A DNA stretch of 48,223 nucleotides, from the NCBI GenBank assembly GCA_036557185.1, contig DATBHZ010000037.1, positions 1 to 48,223 of the forward strand. Reading direction: 5' to 3'. This DNA comes from DATBHZ01 sp036557185 (GTDB taxonomy: Bacteria; Actinomycetota; Acidimicrobiia; IMCC26256; JAENVU01). The notes below the pieces were generated by a model. It saw nothing but the letters and a program-made list of their open reading frames with translations, did not search any database and was not told the origin of the DNA. The position numbers were made by a program, and so were the translations under genes. Below are positions 1 to 7,570 of the stretch, piece after piece; the first letter of the stretch is position 1; every line of letters starts with the position of its first letter.

Positions 1-91
1 GCAGTGCACAAAGCTGGCGAAGATCCTCGTAGCGCGCCATGAACGTCGGTAACGTCTCCAGCGGTCGACGCCGACGAATGGAGCCGAGCCC

Positions 92-820
92 ATGTCCCAG
101 GCCCCTCCGCCACCGCCACCGCCACCTCCTCCGCCCCCACCTCCCCCGCCTTCGTCACCACCGCCGCCCGGCGGCGGCTACCCGATGACGGGCGGTGGCT
201 CCGCCCCGTTCAGCGTCGGGGACGCGATCTCTTACGGGTGGCGCGCTTACTGGAAGTTCGTGGGGCCGCTGTTGCTCGTCACGCTCGTCGCCTGGGGTGT
301 CTCGATCGTGTTCAGCGTGATCGGGTCGCTCACGAACAACGCCATCGCCTCGCTGCTCCTCAGCCTCATCGGCTGGATCGTGGGACTCATCATCGCGATG
401 GGTCTCATCCGTTGCGCTCTGGCCGTGGTGGAGGGGCGGACACCCGAGGTCAGCATGCTGTTCCAGACCGAGGGCCTCGGCTCCTACATCATCGCCTCGA
501 TCGTCGCGGGGCTGATCATCTTCGTGGGACTGATCCTGTGCATCGTCCCCGGGATCATCGCGGGCATCATTCTCATGTTCTACGGCTTCGCCATCGTGGA
601 GCGTCCCGACACGAAGCCGATGGAAGCGCTCGCACGATCGCGGGATCTGACGCAGGGCCGGCTGGGAGAGCTCTTCCTCTTCGGGCTCGCGCTGCTGGGG
701 ATCAACATCATCGGGGCACTGCTCTGCCTCGTCGGGCTGCTCTTCACCTACGGGATCACCGCTGTGGCTGTCGCCTACGCCTACCGAAGCTTGAGCAACC
801 AGTCGATCGCACCTGCGTAA
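92..820 (+). CDS. Proline-rich multipass membrane protein
   Basis: Function not recognised. The 242-residue protein opens with a low-complexity cytoplasmic-looking segment (about residues 5-32) containing 16 consecutive prolines, then glycines. The rest (about 45-235) is dominated by long hydrophobic stretches consistent with four to six membrane helices and a C-terminal Ala/Tyr-rich helix. The general layout resembles actinobacterial membrane proteins with a disordered Pro/Gly head, such as the DUF4013-like group, but I see no catalytic motif. The ATG at 92 is supported by GGAG about 8 nt upstream. It is followed in the same direction by a second Pro-rich membrane protein. The polyproline run should require EF-P for translation, which is known biology of such runs rather than something seen here. 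Confidence 0.75.
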   Translation: MSQAPPPPPPPPPPPPPPPPSSPPPPGGGYPMTGGGSAPFSVGDAISYGWRAYWKFVGPLLLVTLVAWGVSIVFSVIGSLTNNAIASLLLSLIGWIVGLIIAMGLIRCALAVVEGRTPEVSMLFQTEGLGSYIIASIVAGLIIFVGLILCIVPGIIAGIILMFYGFAIVERPDTKPMEALARSRDLTQGRLGELFLFGLALLGINIIGALLCLVGLLFTYGITAVAVAYAYRSLSNQSIAPA

Positions 821-880
821 ACACGCACTGCGGCGCACAGGTCTCCTAGGCTCCGTCTCCGACAACCTGGGAGGACACCG

Positions 881-1285
881 ATGACGCAGGTACCGCCAGA
901 GGATCCGAACGCGCCTCGTGGCGTCGGGCCTCCTCCTTCGCCGGCTGTGCCAGCGCCCCCTCCACCGCCCGCGCCGCCTCCGCCACCCCCGGCCCCTCCG
1001 CCCGCGCCGCCTTCCCCGCAGTTTTCCGGCTACCCCGCTCGCCAGACGACCAACGGCCTGGCCGTCGCGTCGCTCGTCCTGGGCATCGTCGGCCCGGTCT
1101 TCTGCGTGGCGTGGATCCTCGCGCTTGTGTTCGGCTACGTCGCCCGAGGGCAGATCGATCGCTCCGGCGGGACACAGTCGGGCCGTGGCATGGCAACCGC
1201 CGGCATCGTGCTCGGCTGGGTGTGGCTCGGCCTGCTCGTCGTCTACATCGTCATCGCGATCGCGGCGGCCGCCGGGAGCTCCTGA
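881..1285 (+). CDS. DUF4190-type small membrane protein with Pro-rich head
   Basis: A 134-residue protein with a Pro/Ala-rich N-terminal half (residues 1-48) and two transmembrane helices (about 60-85 and 105-130) separated by a short loop containing ARGQIDRS and GRGMA. This is the arrangement of DUF4190 proteins, which are common in actinobacteria and have no established biochemical role. The ATG at 881 has the strong Shine-Dalgarno GGGAGG 6 nt upstream. A TAGGCT hexamer at 849-854 could be its -10 element. The stop codon abuts the stop of the convergent DUF2752 gene, and both lie in the 10-bp palindrome at 1281-1290. A paralogue of the same design lies at 19062-19421. Confidence 0.85.
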   Translation: MTQVPPEDPNAPRGVGPPPSPAVPAPPPPPAPPPPPPAPPPAPPSPQFSGYPARQTTNGLAVASLVLGIVGPVFCVAWILALVFGYVARGQIDRSGGTQSGRGMATAGIVLGWVWLGLLVVYIVIAIAAAAGSS

Positions 1286-1290
1286 TCAGG
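1281..1290. terminator. Palindrome joining two convergent stop codons
   Basis: CCTGATCAGG is a perfect 10-bp palindrome that contains the TGA of the upstream plus-strand gene and the complementary TGA of the minus-strand gene. It is too short to be a convincing intrinsic terminator and has no T-tract. It is recorded because similar arrangements recur at other convergent gene ends in the window. Confidence 0.35.
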
Positions 1291-1711
1291 CGCCGGTGCC
1301 GAGCCAGTTGAACGGGGCGATCGGCAGGTTCCGCACGACCCAGAACACCACGATCACCGCAATGCCGACGTAGGTCCATCGCTTCGAGAGCGAGATCTGC
1401 GGGAGCTTCGGGCCGCCGAGCGCGGCAACGATCACGACGAACAGCGCCCAGGCGATGAACGGCAGCGCCACGACGGCGACCGCGTTGTAGTCGAGCGCCC
1501 TACCCAGATGTCCTGTCAACAGCTCATGCGCGGCCCGCGTGCCGCCGCAGCCAGGGCAGTCGAAGCCGGTCGCAAGCTTGAACGGGCAGATCGTGGGCCC
1601 GTGCGTCGGGTCGATCAGCGCCAAGCCGACACAGGCCGCGAGCATGAGCGCGCCCGCGACGACCGGTGCGCCGTGGGGCCGTCGAGCGGTTACGGCCGGT
1701 GCGGCGGTCAC
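1286..1711 (-). CDS. DUF2752 family membrane protein
   Basis: A 141-residue protein with the DUF2752 signature: a Cys-Pro-Phe segment followed by CPGCGGTRA (about residues 52-60) between transmembrane segments. The predicted helices lie near 18-36, 78-97 and 108-128. The family is widespread in Gram-positive bacteria and its function is unknown; the conserved cysteine cluster suggests metal or redox chemistry at the membrane, which is inference. The start is GTG at 1711. No Shine-Dalgarno is visible, but TACGGT (1718-1723) lies exactly 6 nt upstream, so the mRNA is probably leaderless. It converges on the DUF4190 gene. Confidence 0.85.
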   Translation of the reverse strand: MTAAPAVTARRPHGAPVVAGALMLAACVGLALIDPTHGPTICPFKLATGFDCPGCGGTRAAHELLTGHLGRALDYNAVAVVALPFIAWALFVVIVAALGGPKLPQISLSKRWTYVGIAVIVVFWVVRNLPIAPFNWLGTGA

Positions 1712-1717
1712 ACGTGC

Positions 1718-1723
1718 ACCGTA
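1718..1723 (-). promoter_or_regulatory. -10 element, probable leaderless transcript
   Basis: TACGGT on the minus strand fits TANNNT and ends 6 nt before the GTG of the DUF2752 gene, placing the predicted +1 on the start codon. No clear -35 is seen. Confidence 0.45.
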
Positions 1724-1736
1724 GACCGGTGGTCGC

Positions 1737-2168
1737 TCAGTGCGACTCCCACTCCCGGTTCATCGCTCCTTGCACCTTGAAGACCCAGATGATGCCGCCG
1801 ACGATCGGCAGGAAGTTCCAGAACCCGGTGAGCCAGCTCATCGGCTTCGTCTTCCCCTCACCCTCGTACATGTTTCCGATCTCGAACGGCAGGAGGAAGA
1901 TCCCCACGATCCCGATGCAGACGCCGAAGAGGATGCCGAGCAGGCCTCCCACCCCTTCGCCGGTGTGGTCCTTCAGCTCCTGGAAGGACGCGTACCACCA
2001 GTAGATGCTGTAGATCCCGAGCGTGACGATGAACAGCAGGATCACCACGAGCGGCGAGCGGACCTTGCCGACGGGACCCATGCTGCGCACCGACCCGGTC
2101 TGCACGGGTGGGGGCGTCGAGCTCGGCTCGGGACCGGGCGCGGGGACAGAACCTGGGGTGTCAGTCAT
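1737..2168 (-). CDS. DUF4234 family membrane protein
   Basis: A 143-residue protein. After a Pro-rich head (residues 1-25) comes the DUF4234 pattern: a first helix with TLGIYSIYWWY, a polar segment, and further hydrophobic segments. DUF4234 proteins are small membrane proteins of unknown role. I chose the ATG at 2168 over a longer in-frame start at 2210, because GGGAG sits directly upstream at good spacing and the extra 14 residues are not family-like. Together with the DUF2752 and two Pro-rich genes it forms a group of small membrane proteins next to the dnaX-recR block. No shared function can be assigned. Confidence 0.8.
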   Translation of the reverse strand: MTDTPGSVPAPGPEPSSTPPPVQTGSVRSMGPVGKVRSPLVVILLFIVTLGIYSIYWWYASFQELKDHTGEGVGGLLGILFGVCIGIVGIFLLPFEIGNMYEGEGKTKPMSWLTGFWNFLPIVGGIIWVFKVQGAMNREWESH

Positions 2169-2234
2169 GCTCCCATGATCGACTGTCCGACTTGTGACGA
2201 CAAGTAGCAATCGGGCCTGGAATAGCTAGTTCTT

Positions 2235-2843
2235 CTAGTTCTCTACCTCTCGCCGCCCTTCGAGCGCCCGGCCCAGGGTGACCTCATCGGCGTATTCCAG
2301 GTCACCCCCAACGGGGAGACCACTCGCGATCCGGGTCACGCGGACCTCACTGTCCTGGAGCATCCGGGCTAGGTACATCGCGGTGACCTCCCCGTCGGTG
2401 TTCGGGTTGGTCGCGAGGATGACCTCCTTGACGCCTTCGTCACGCACCCGCGCCAGTAGCTCCTTGATGCGGAGTTGGTCGGGCCCCACTCCCTCGATCG
2501 GTGAGATGGTGCCCTGGAGCACGTGGTACCGGCCCGCGAACTCGCGGGTGCGCTCGATCGCCACGATGTCGCGCGGCTCCTCGACGACGCAGATCAGCGT
2601 GTCGTCGCGCCGCTCGTCGAGGCAGTACTGGCAAAGCTCGCCTTCGGCCATGTTGAAGCAGCGCCGGCACCACGAGATCTTCTCCTTGACCTCGACGATC
2701 GACGACGCGAGCCGGCGCGCATCCTCGGGAGCAGCTTTGAGGATGTAGTACGCGATGCGCTGCGCGGACTTGGGTCCGACGCCCGGGAGCCGACCGAGCT
2801 CGTCGATCAGACGTTGGACCGGGCCTTCGTAGAGCGACGCCAC
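2235..2843 (-). CDS. recR: Recombination mediator protein RecR
   Basis: RecR works with RecF and RecO to load RecA on single-stranded DNA at gaps. The 202-residue length is normal. The N-terminal helix-hairpin-helix contains LPGVGPKSAQR (about residues 19-29). A C4 zinc finger follows with Cys 59, 62, 71 and 74. The Toprim domain begins near residue 83 with ICVVEEPRD, and the C-terminal part has the GGDLEYAD segment. The start is GTG at 2843. The gene lies 10 bp downstream of ybaB and is the last gene of the dnaX-ybaB-recR operon, an order conserved in many bacteria. Confidence 0.97.
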   Translation of the reverse strand: MASLYEGPVQRLIDELGRLPGVGPKSAQRIAYYILKAAPEDARRLASSIVEVKEKISWCRRCFNMAEGELCQYCLDERRDDTLICVVEEPRDIVAIERTREFAGRYHVLQGTISPIEGVGPDQLRIKELLARVRDEGVKEVILATNPNTDGEVTAMYLARMLQDSEVRVTRIASGLPVGGDLEYADEVTLGRALEGRREVEN

Positions 2844-2853
2844 GTGTGCGCGG

Positions 2854-3186
<333 letters not shown>

Positions 3187-3210
3187 GAACACTGCTCCTG
3201 ACTCGCGGCC

Positions 3211-5001
3211 TCAGCCGCGCGGCTGCTCCTCGACGACCGTCGCGCCGAGAGCGGACTCGAGACGCGAGATCGAATCGACGTGCGCTCCGGCGGCCGGGGC
3301 ATCGACCAGCTCGTCGGGATCGACCAGATCGATCGGTTGCTCGTCATCGTAGGCCGGTGGAGGCGGCTCCTCGACGACGGGAGTCGTCCGAGCTGATCGA
3401 CCGTCGCCAGTCCAGTCGTGCACGGTGAACTTGAAGCGTGGTGGCTTGCCGAGCTCGGTGATGAACGCTTGCCGGATGGAGTCCGCATCCTTCTGGAAAC
3501 GAGGCTTGACAGTGTCGATCTGGCGCTTGGAGACACCAAAGGTGACCACGCCACCCTCCACGGCCAGCGGCTGAGCCTCCTGCACGACGGTACGGAGCGC
3601 CCTCGGCAGCCCCTCGAGGACACGAGCCCAAGCAACGATCACGTCGTCGAGCACGAGCTCCGCGTCGGCGCTCGGGTCGTCGCCCGCGGGCGCCGCGGCG
3701 GAGTCCGGAGCTTCGGGTGGGGCCGGTTGCGCACGCTCGGCTTTGAAAGCCCCGAGGGCCGGACGCTTCGCGGACACGGCCGTGTTGTCGTCCGTCGCCG
3801 GGGCTGCCGTGGCACCGCCCGAGACCGGCGGGGGGACCTGCAGGTCGGCGAGGCGTTTCTCGAGACGGTCGACCCTGTCGGCGAGCACCTGGAGCGGGCC
3901 GCCCGTCTCGCGCCGAGCAAGCCGCACCAACGCGATCTCGAGCACGAGACGCGGGTCGGCGGCGTCGATGCCCCGCATGTCGACGACGGCCTGCCCGAGC
4001 GTCTCGAGCGCACGCACGAGCTGCGCGTTGCCGAGCGCCTCACCGACCTCGCCGAGACGGGAGATCTCATCTTCGGTCGCGTCGACAGTGACTCGACCAC
4101 GTCCCGCGTGGAGCAGGAACGCGTCGCGCAGCGAGCGCAACAGGTCTTCGGCGATGCGGCGCGGGTCGTGGCCCGACTCGAGGAGTGCCCCGACCCCGTT
4201 CAGCGCGCCCGCAACGTCCTCGGCACCGATCGCGTCGATGATCGTCATGCGCTCGTCGAACGCGCTCCCGCCGAAGACCGACTCGACGTCTGCGACGCCG
4301 ATGCGTTCACCCGCGTGCGCCAGGACCTGGTCGAGCAGCGACAGCGTGTCGCGTGCGGAGCCGCCACCGGCCCGCGCGATCAGGGGCAAGGCGTCCTCGT
4401 CGTATCCGACGCGCTCGTCGTCGAGCACGGCGGCGACGAGCCCGCTGAGCTGCTCGACCGACAGGAGCGTGAATTCGAAGTGCTGCGTGCGTGACCGGAT
4501 CGTCGGCAGCACCTTCTCGGGATTGGTCGTCGCGAGCACGAACACGACGTGCGCCGGCGGCTCCTCCAGGGTCTTGAGGAGCGCGTTCGAGGCCGCCGTG
4601 CTGAGCATGTGGACCTCGTCGACGATGTAGACCTTGCGCTTCGACGTGGCGCCCAAGCCGAGGCTCACGCGCTCGACGAGGTCGCGGATCGCGTCGACAC
4701 CGTTGTTCGACGCCGCGTCGAGCTCGACGAGATCGTTGAACGTGCCGCGCGCGATCGCTTCACAGTTGACGCACTGCCCGCACGGCTCACCGTCTGCACC
4801 GAGATCGAGGCAGTTCAGAGCCTTCGCAAGGATGCGCGCGGTGGTGGTCTTCCCGTCGCCGCGCGGTCCGGAGAACAAGTACGCGTGGCCGACACGCCCT
4901 TCGCGCACCGCGTTCCGCAGCGCGGTCGTGACGTGCTCCTGACCCACCAGCTCACCGAACCGTTGCGGCCGGTACTTGCGATAGAGCGATTGGAACGCCA
5001 T
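3211..5001 (-). CDS. dnaX: DNA polymerase III subunits gamma/tau
   Basis: DnaX is the clamp-loader ATPase of the replicative polymerase. The 596-residue protein shows the AAA+ domain first: Walker A GPRGDGKTT at residues 45-53, zinc-binding Cys 64, 74, 77 and 80, Walker B VDEVH near 128-131, and sensor region LATTNPEK (156-163). Domain III extends to about residue 370. After that a Pro/Ala-rich linker (about 390-450) leads to a C-terminal tau-like region. I see no slippery heptamer that would make a separate gamma form. It heads the operon with ybaB and recR, and the SRP RNA gene lies upstream on the same strand. The start is ATG at 5001. Confidence 0.97.
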   Translation of the reverse strand: MAFQSLYRKYRPQRFGELVGQEHVTTALRNAVREGRVGHAYLFSGPRGDGKTTTARILAKALNCLDLGADGEPCGQCVNCEAIARGTFNDLVELDAASNNGVDAIRDLVERVSLGLGATSKRKVYIVDEVHMLSTAASNALLKTLEEPPAHVVFVLATTNPEKVLPTIRSRTQHFEFTLLSVEQLSGLVAAVLDDERVGYDEDALPLIARAGGGSARDTLSLLDQVLAHAGERIGVADVESVFGGSAFDERMTIIDAIGAEDVAGALNGVGALLESGHDPRRIAEDLLRSLRDAFLLHAGRGRVTVDATEDEISRLGEVGEALGNAQLVRALETLGQAVVDMRGIDAADPRLVLEIALVRLARRETGGPLQVLADRVDRLEKRLADLQVPPPVSGGATAAPATDDNTAVSAKRPALGAFKAERAQPAPPEAPDSAAAPAGDDPSADAELVLDDVIVAWARVLEGLPRALRTVVQEAQPLAVEGGVVTFGVSKRQIDTVKPRFQKDADSIRQAFITELGKPPRFKFTVHDWTGDGRSARTTPVVEEPPPPAYDDEQPIDLVDPDELVDAPAAGAHVDSISRLESALGATVVEEQPRG

Positions 5002-5081
5002 CGCCTCGACAGTATCCCGGGGCCCCTCGCGACAGGCCGGTCATCCGCCCCGGCCGCAACAAACACCGCGGCATGTGGCGG

Positions 5082-5136
5082 CTGACGGAGCGCAGCGAAG
5101 TCAGCTCGCCGGAGCAGCGAGCGCCCGCGAGGCGGG
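5082..5136. repeat. Three abutting perfect hairpins upstream of dnaX
   Basis: Three inverted repeats follow one another. CTGAC/GTCAG pairs 5082-5086 with 5100-5104. GCTCGC/GCGAGC pairs 5104-5109 with 5117-5122. CCCGC/GCGGG pairs 5124-5128 with 5132-5136. Copies of the 11-mer AGCAGCGAGCG occur inside this element and again just after it (near 5149-5159). The block lies between dnaX and the SRP RNA gene. It may be an SRP RNA terminator, a processed leader or a dispersed palindromic repeat; the sequence alone does not decide. Confidence 0.6.
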
Positions 5137-5231
5137 TATCCCGGCGAGCAGCGAGCGCGACCAGAGAGTAGGACCGTGCACCCGCTGTCGACCCGACGCG
5201 TTCGGGGCGTGTGCTCGCCGTCAGCTCAGGC

Positions 5232-5325
5232 CAGGCAACCCTGCGGCACACGAGAGGGCCCGCTGAGAGCTGCTTCCTTCCGGACCTGACTCGGTTCACG
5301 AGATCTCGTTGCGCAGGACCCGACC
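5232..5325 (-). ncRNA. ffs: Signal recognition particle RNA (4.5S-like)
   Basis: On the minus strand the conserved SRP Alu-less core is present: GTCAGGTCCGGAAGGAAGCA, the Ffh-binding asymmetric loop and GGAA tetraloop region, at about 5271-5291. Flanking arms pair as expected, with CTGCG near 5314-5318 against CGCAG near 5240-5244, plus further G-U pairs outside. The length of about 90-95 nt matches the small bacterial form. The exact ends are estimated from the outer stem. It lies upstream of dnaX in the same orientation, the context seen in many Gram-positive genomes. The RNA scaffolds Ffh for co-translational membrane targeting. Confidence 0.92.
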
Positions 5326-5472
5326 TTCGACACCACGTGCGAGCCACCTTCCCTTCGGCGGCTCGGGCCTCGAGCGGGAATTCAGCCCCCCATACGTGGA
5401 TCTGGGGTACAGGGCACCACGAGCTCCCCGCCTAGCACGGTCCGCCGGGAGGGTAACACCGCGCTGTCCCGG
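5326..5472. other. Intergenic stretch without a recognisable gene
   Basis: Between the SRP RNA and the tRNA-Ser promoter I see no supported reading frame. It should hold the minus-strand SRP RNA promoter, but I could not identify a convincing -10/-35 pair. Confidence 0.4.
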
Positions 5473-5478
5473 TACGAT
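5473..5478 (+). promoter_or_regulatory. -10 element of tRNA-Ser(GGA)
   Basis: TACGAT matches the TANNNT actinobacterial -10 pattern and lies 35 nt before the mature tRNA 5' end, a reasonable precursor leader. No strong -35 is seen. Confidence 0.4.
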
Positions 5479-5513
5479 CCTCGCCTTCCGGCGCGCGTAC
5501 GCGCGCGTCGCGA

Positions 5514-5601
5514 GGAGGGGTGCGAGAGCGGCCGAATCGGCACGCTTGGAAAGCGTGTGTGGGGAAACTCACCGTGGGTTCGAATCCCACTCCCTCCGCC
5601 A
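5514..5601 (+). tRNA. tRNA-Ser, anticodon GGA
   Basis: The cloverleaf is complete. The acceptor GGAGGGG pairs with TCCCTCC (with one terminal G-U). The anticodon stem CACGC/GCGTG encloses the loop TTGGAAA, giving anticodon GGA. A long variable arm (class II) lies between the anticodon and T arms. The T arm is GTGGG-TTCGAAT-CCCAC. CCA is encoded (5599-5601). The long variable arm and the anticodon together identify serine, reading UCC and UCU codons. Confidence 0.97.
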
Positions 5602-5740
5602 GCCGGGATCACAACGTCTTTGCTGCTGAGCACGCGGGGTCGAGCGTTCTGTCGCTCGGCAACCAAGTGAGTTTGTTTCGAACCCTGCCTCCGACACCGC
5701 GCTCTGCTGCTCAGGGCCTGCTGACCACCTGATTCATGTG

Positions 5741-5763
5741 TACGCTCATTCAGTTGGCCCAAC
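5741..5763 (+). promoter_or_regulatory. Putative promoter and inverted-repeat operator of the PIN module
   Basis: TACGCT (5741-5746) fits a -10 element. Seven bases on, GTTGG-C-CCAAC (5753-5763) forms an inverted repeat close to the predicted +1 and upstream of the Shine-Dalgarno of the 47-residue gene. An inverted repeat here is typical of autoregulated toxin-antitoxin operons; that reading is inference. Confidence 0.35.
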
Positions 5764-5779
5764 CCGAGAGGGGGTGCGC

Positions 5780-5923
5780 ATGGCCAAGTCCAAGACCCTG
5801 TCATCCGCTGCGAAGAGCCGGCGGATTGTGCACACGAGGAAGGCTGCATCCGCGCGCACGGCCACGGTGCGCTCCTCGGCGAGCCGAGTGACAGCCAAGG
5901 GCCAGGCGCGGCTGAGCCGCTGA
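5780..5923 (+). CDS. Small basic protein, possible partner of PIN protein
   Basis: A 47-residue protein rich in Lys, Arg, Ser and Ala. I chose the ATG at 5780 because GAGGGGG lies about 6 nt upstream; a longer frame from 5738 has no ribosome-binding site. The C terminus reads RVTAKGQARLSR, reminiscent of the first strand of AbrB/MazE-type antitoxins (AKGQVTIP), but the protein stops where that fold would continue. It ends 9 bp before the PIN gene. It could be a minimal antitoxin, an unrelated small DNA- or RNA-binding protein, or the stump of a larger gene. Family membership is not established. Confidence 0.5.
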   Translation: MAKSKTLSSAAKSRRIVHTRKAASARTATVRSSASRVTAKGQARLSR

Positions 5924-5932
5924 CAAGTACCG

Positions 5933-6517
5933 GTGGCGGGACCGCGTGGGCGACCCTCTCTCGCGCGGGACGTCTACCCTCTCGATCAGCTGGTCGCACC
6001 GGCTGAAATCGTTCTCGACACGAGCATCGTGCTCGAGGCCCTCTTCCCGAATCAGCCCCATCGCGAACTGTGCATCTCGTTTTTCGAGCGCGCCGCGCAG
6101 GCCGGCACAGTGCTCTGGTTCAACGAGTTCCTGGAGCTGGAACTTGCGGAAGCGAGCTTCAGCCTTGCCCTCCGCGAACGATGGGGACCAAGAGGCGCGG
6201 GCACGCGGCGCTTCGACGGCCGAGCTCGCTCACGAGCGAGCCGGCTCCTCGCTCAGGTCGATGGCGCGTGGGAGGAGCTTCTATCGGCCAACAACTACGG
6301 CCGTACCACGCTCGCTGAGACAGCACATCGCGCTCGTGTGATCACAGCTGAGTACGGCGTCAAGGTTGCCGACGCCGTTCATGCTGCGACGGCCGAACTC
6401 GTTGCAGTCAGCGACTTCGCCACGCTCGACTCCGGTTTCGGCAACATCCCATGGCTACGGATCCACACCGACAGAGGTCGCCTCGCAACCTGCCGGCGCT
6501 ATCGGACGCGACGTTGA
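5933..6517 (+). CDS. PIN-domain protein (VapC-like ribonuclease)
   Basis: A 194-residue protein with PIN-domain hallmarks: the first acidic residue in VLDTS (Asp 29), a central acidic helix FNEFLELELAEAS (residues 63-75), Asp 147 in VADAVHAA, and Asp 161 and 166 in SDFATLDS. PIN nucleases coordinate Mg or Mn with such residues and usually cut RNA; VapC toxins cleave tRNA or rRNA. It is longer than the usual 130-140 residues, with an insert of about 40 residues rich in Arg (80-105). The GTG start at 5933 has no strong Shine-Dalgarno, so translation may be coupled to the 47-residue gene just upstream. Whether the pair is a working toxin-antitoxin system is inference. Confidence 0.8.
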   Translation: MAGPRGRPSLARDVYPLDQLVAPAEIVLDTSIVLEALFPNQPHRELCISFFERAAQAGTVLWFNEFLELELAEASFSLALRERWGPRGAGTRRFDGRARSRASRLLAQVDGAWEELLSANNYGRTTLAETAHRARVITAEYGVKVADAVHAATAELVAVSDFATLDSGFGNIPWLRIHTDRGRLATCRRYRTRR

Positions 6518-6533
6518 GAACTGCGTGCCGCTC

Positions 6534-6548
6534 GGGCAACGCTTGCCC
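6534..6548. terminator. Hairpin between convergent PIN and MerR genes
   Basis: GGGCAA-CGC-TTGCCC is a perfect 6-bp stem with a 3-nt loop in the 67-bp gap between convergent stop codons. It has no T-tract on either strand, as is common for terminators in GC-rich actinobacteria. Confidence 0.5.
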
Positions 6549-6584
6549 TGTCCTCCAACGGCAGTTGTGAAGCCCACTCCGTGC

Positions 6585-7442
6585 TCAAGCAAACGGGACG
6601 GCGAAGTCGCAGTCGGGGCCACTCGGCTCGGTACCAGGCCCGGACGCGGGGTAGAGGTAGGTGAGCCGGCAGCCGAGGTCTTCGGGCCTGAGCCGACGAT
6701 TCGCGGAGTCGACGCCGTTTTCGATTGCCCAGGTGCGCAGCGTTTCGGACAAGAGCTGGAACTCGATGGTGTTGTCTGCGCCGTAGGGGCCGAACGCGAC
6801 GAAGGCTTCGTGATGGGCGGGTTCGGTCCGCAGCGTCAGATCCGGATAGTGCTCCGCAAGCGCGTGTGCCTCCGCTTCCGGAACCGGCCTGCACCACTCG
6901 AGTGGGCCATCGCTGTCGGCGTTGACCTCGCCCCACCAGATGCAGAACATCGCGCCTTCGCGCCCTTCCATCTTCGGCAGCGGGCGCTCGCGGAGCATCG
7001 CGATGAACTCCTTGCCGAATGCCCAAACATCTTGCTCGTCGACGTTGCGCTTCAGGCAGAGCAGGCTCCGCTCAGGCATCTCTCGTGTCGCAACCTCGTA
7101 CATCGCAGACCTCTTTCCGTACAGTCGGTCGACGAGGTAGCTGGCGAGATCGCGTCGTGCGTCGTGTGCCGCTTCGGCCTCGCGCCAGTGCGCGGCGATA
7201 CGCGCCGCCGCATCGCCAGGATCGCAAACGAGCAGCTCCTTGATCGTCGCGAGTGGCACCTGCAGCTGTCGCAACATCACGACGAGGCGTGCCCTGTCGA
7301 GTTGATCGACGTCGTAGTACCGATAGCCGGACGCTTGATCGACGCGCGCAGGCACGAGCACCCCGAGATCGTCGTACAGGCGGAGCGCCTTCAGTGAGAG
7401 ACGCGACCGTCGGGCGAACTCGCCGATGCTGACCTCTTCCAC
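6585..7442 (-). CDS. MerR-family regulator with GyrI-like effector domain
   Basis: A 285-residue transcription regulator. The N-terminal winged helix is MerR type: SIGEFARRS, LKALRLYDDLGVL and SGYRYYDVDQL at about residues 5-55, followed by a dimerisation helix to about 105. The C-terminal half (about 125-285) looks like a GyrI/BmrR-type ligand-binding domain. Such proteins bind drugs or other small molecules and activate promoters with long spacers. I chose the GTG at 7442 because GGGAG lies 6 nt upstream and the HTH begins right after it; an in-frame start at 7520 adds a non-family tail. It is followed upstream by methyltransferase genes on the same strand. Confidence 0.88.
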   Translation of the reverse strand: MEEVSIGEFARRSRLSLKALRLYDDLGVLVPARVDQASGYRYYDVDQLDRARLVVMLRQLQVPLATIKELLVCDPGDAAARIAAHWREAEAAHDARRDLASYLVDRLYGKRSAMYEVATREMPERSLLCLKRNVDEQDVWAFGKEFIAMLRERPLPKMEGREGAMFCIWWGEVNADSDGPLEWCRPVPEAEAHALAEHYPDLTLRTEPAHHEAFVAFGPYGADNTIEFQLLSETLRTWAIENGVDSANRRLRPEDLGCRLTYLYPASGPGTEPSGPDCDFAVPFA

Positions 7443-7570
7443 ACCAACTCCCGTGTCGCCGGGGCCGGACACCCGACGAAACGAGTGTGCGGGCTCCCCC
7501 AAGGGAAGAGTCAAGCTCATCGGCAGGCTCGGGCGCGGTCCTCGTGCTGCGACCCAGCGCGACCACTCCC

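Noticed and set aside
1..40. Possible partial minus-strand gene starting at the ATG at 40 and running off the left edge
   Set aside because: Only 13 codons are visible, the spacing of the upstream GGAG is poor, and the open frame extends further upstream without a stop, so it cannot be told from a shadow frame.
155..865. 236-residue minus-strand frame opposite the first membrane protein gene
   Set aside because: Composition is Arg/Asp/Glu/His-rich low complexity, typical of the antisense of GC-rich genes; the plus-strand frame has clear membrane helices.
3418..4494. 358-residue plus-strand frame opposite dnaX
   Set aside because: It is an antisense shadow of dnaX, with no recognisable motif and antisense-like composition.
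3211..5001. Programmed frameshift in dnaX giving separate gamma and tau
   Set aside because: No A-rich slippery heptamer followed by a stable stem was seen in the linker region of this GC-rich gene.
5599..5601. tRNA-Ser(GGA) as an integrase attachment site with a prophage or island
   Set aside because: No integrase gene or direct repeat of the tRNA 3' end was found near it, apart from the second genuine tRNA-Ser at 15346.
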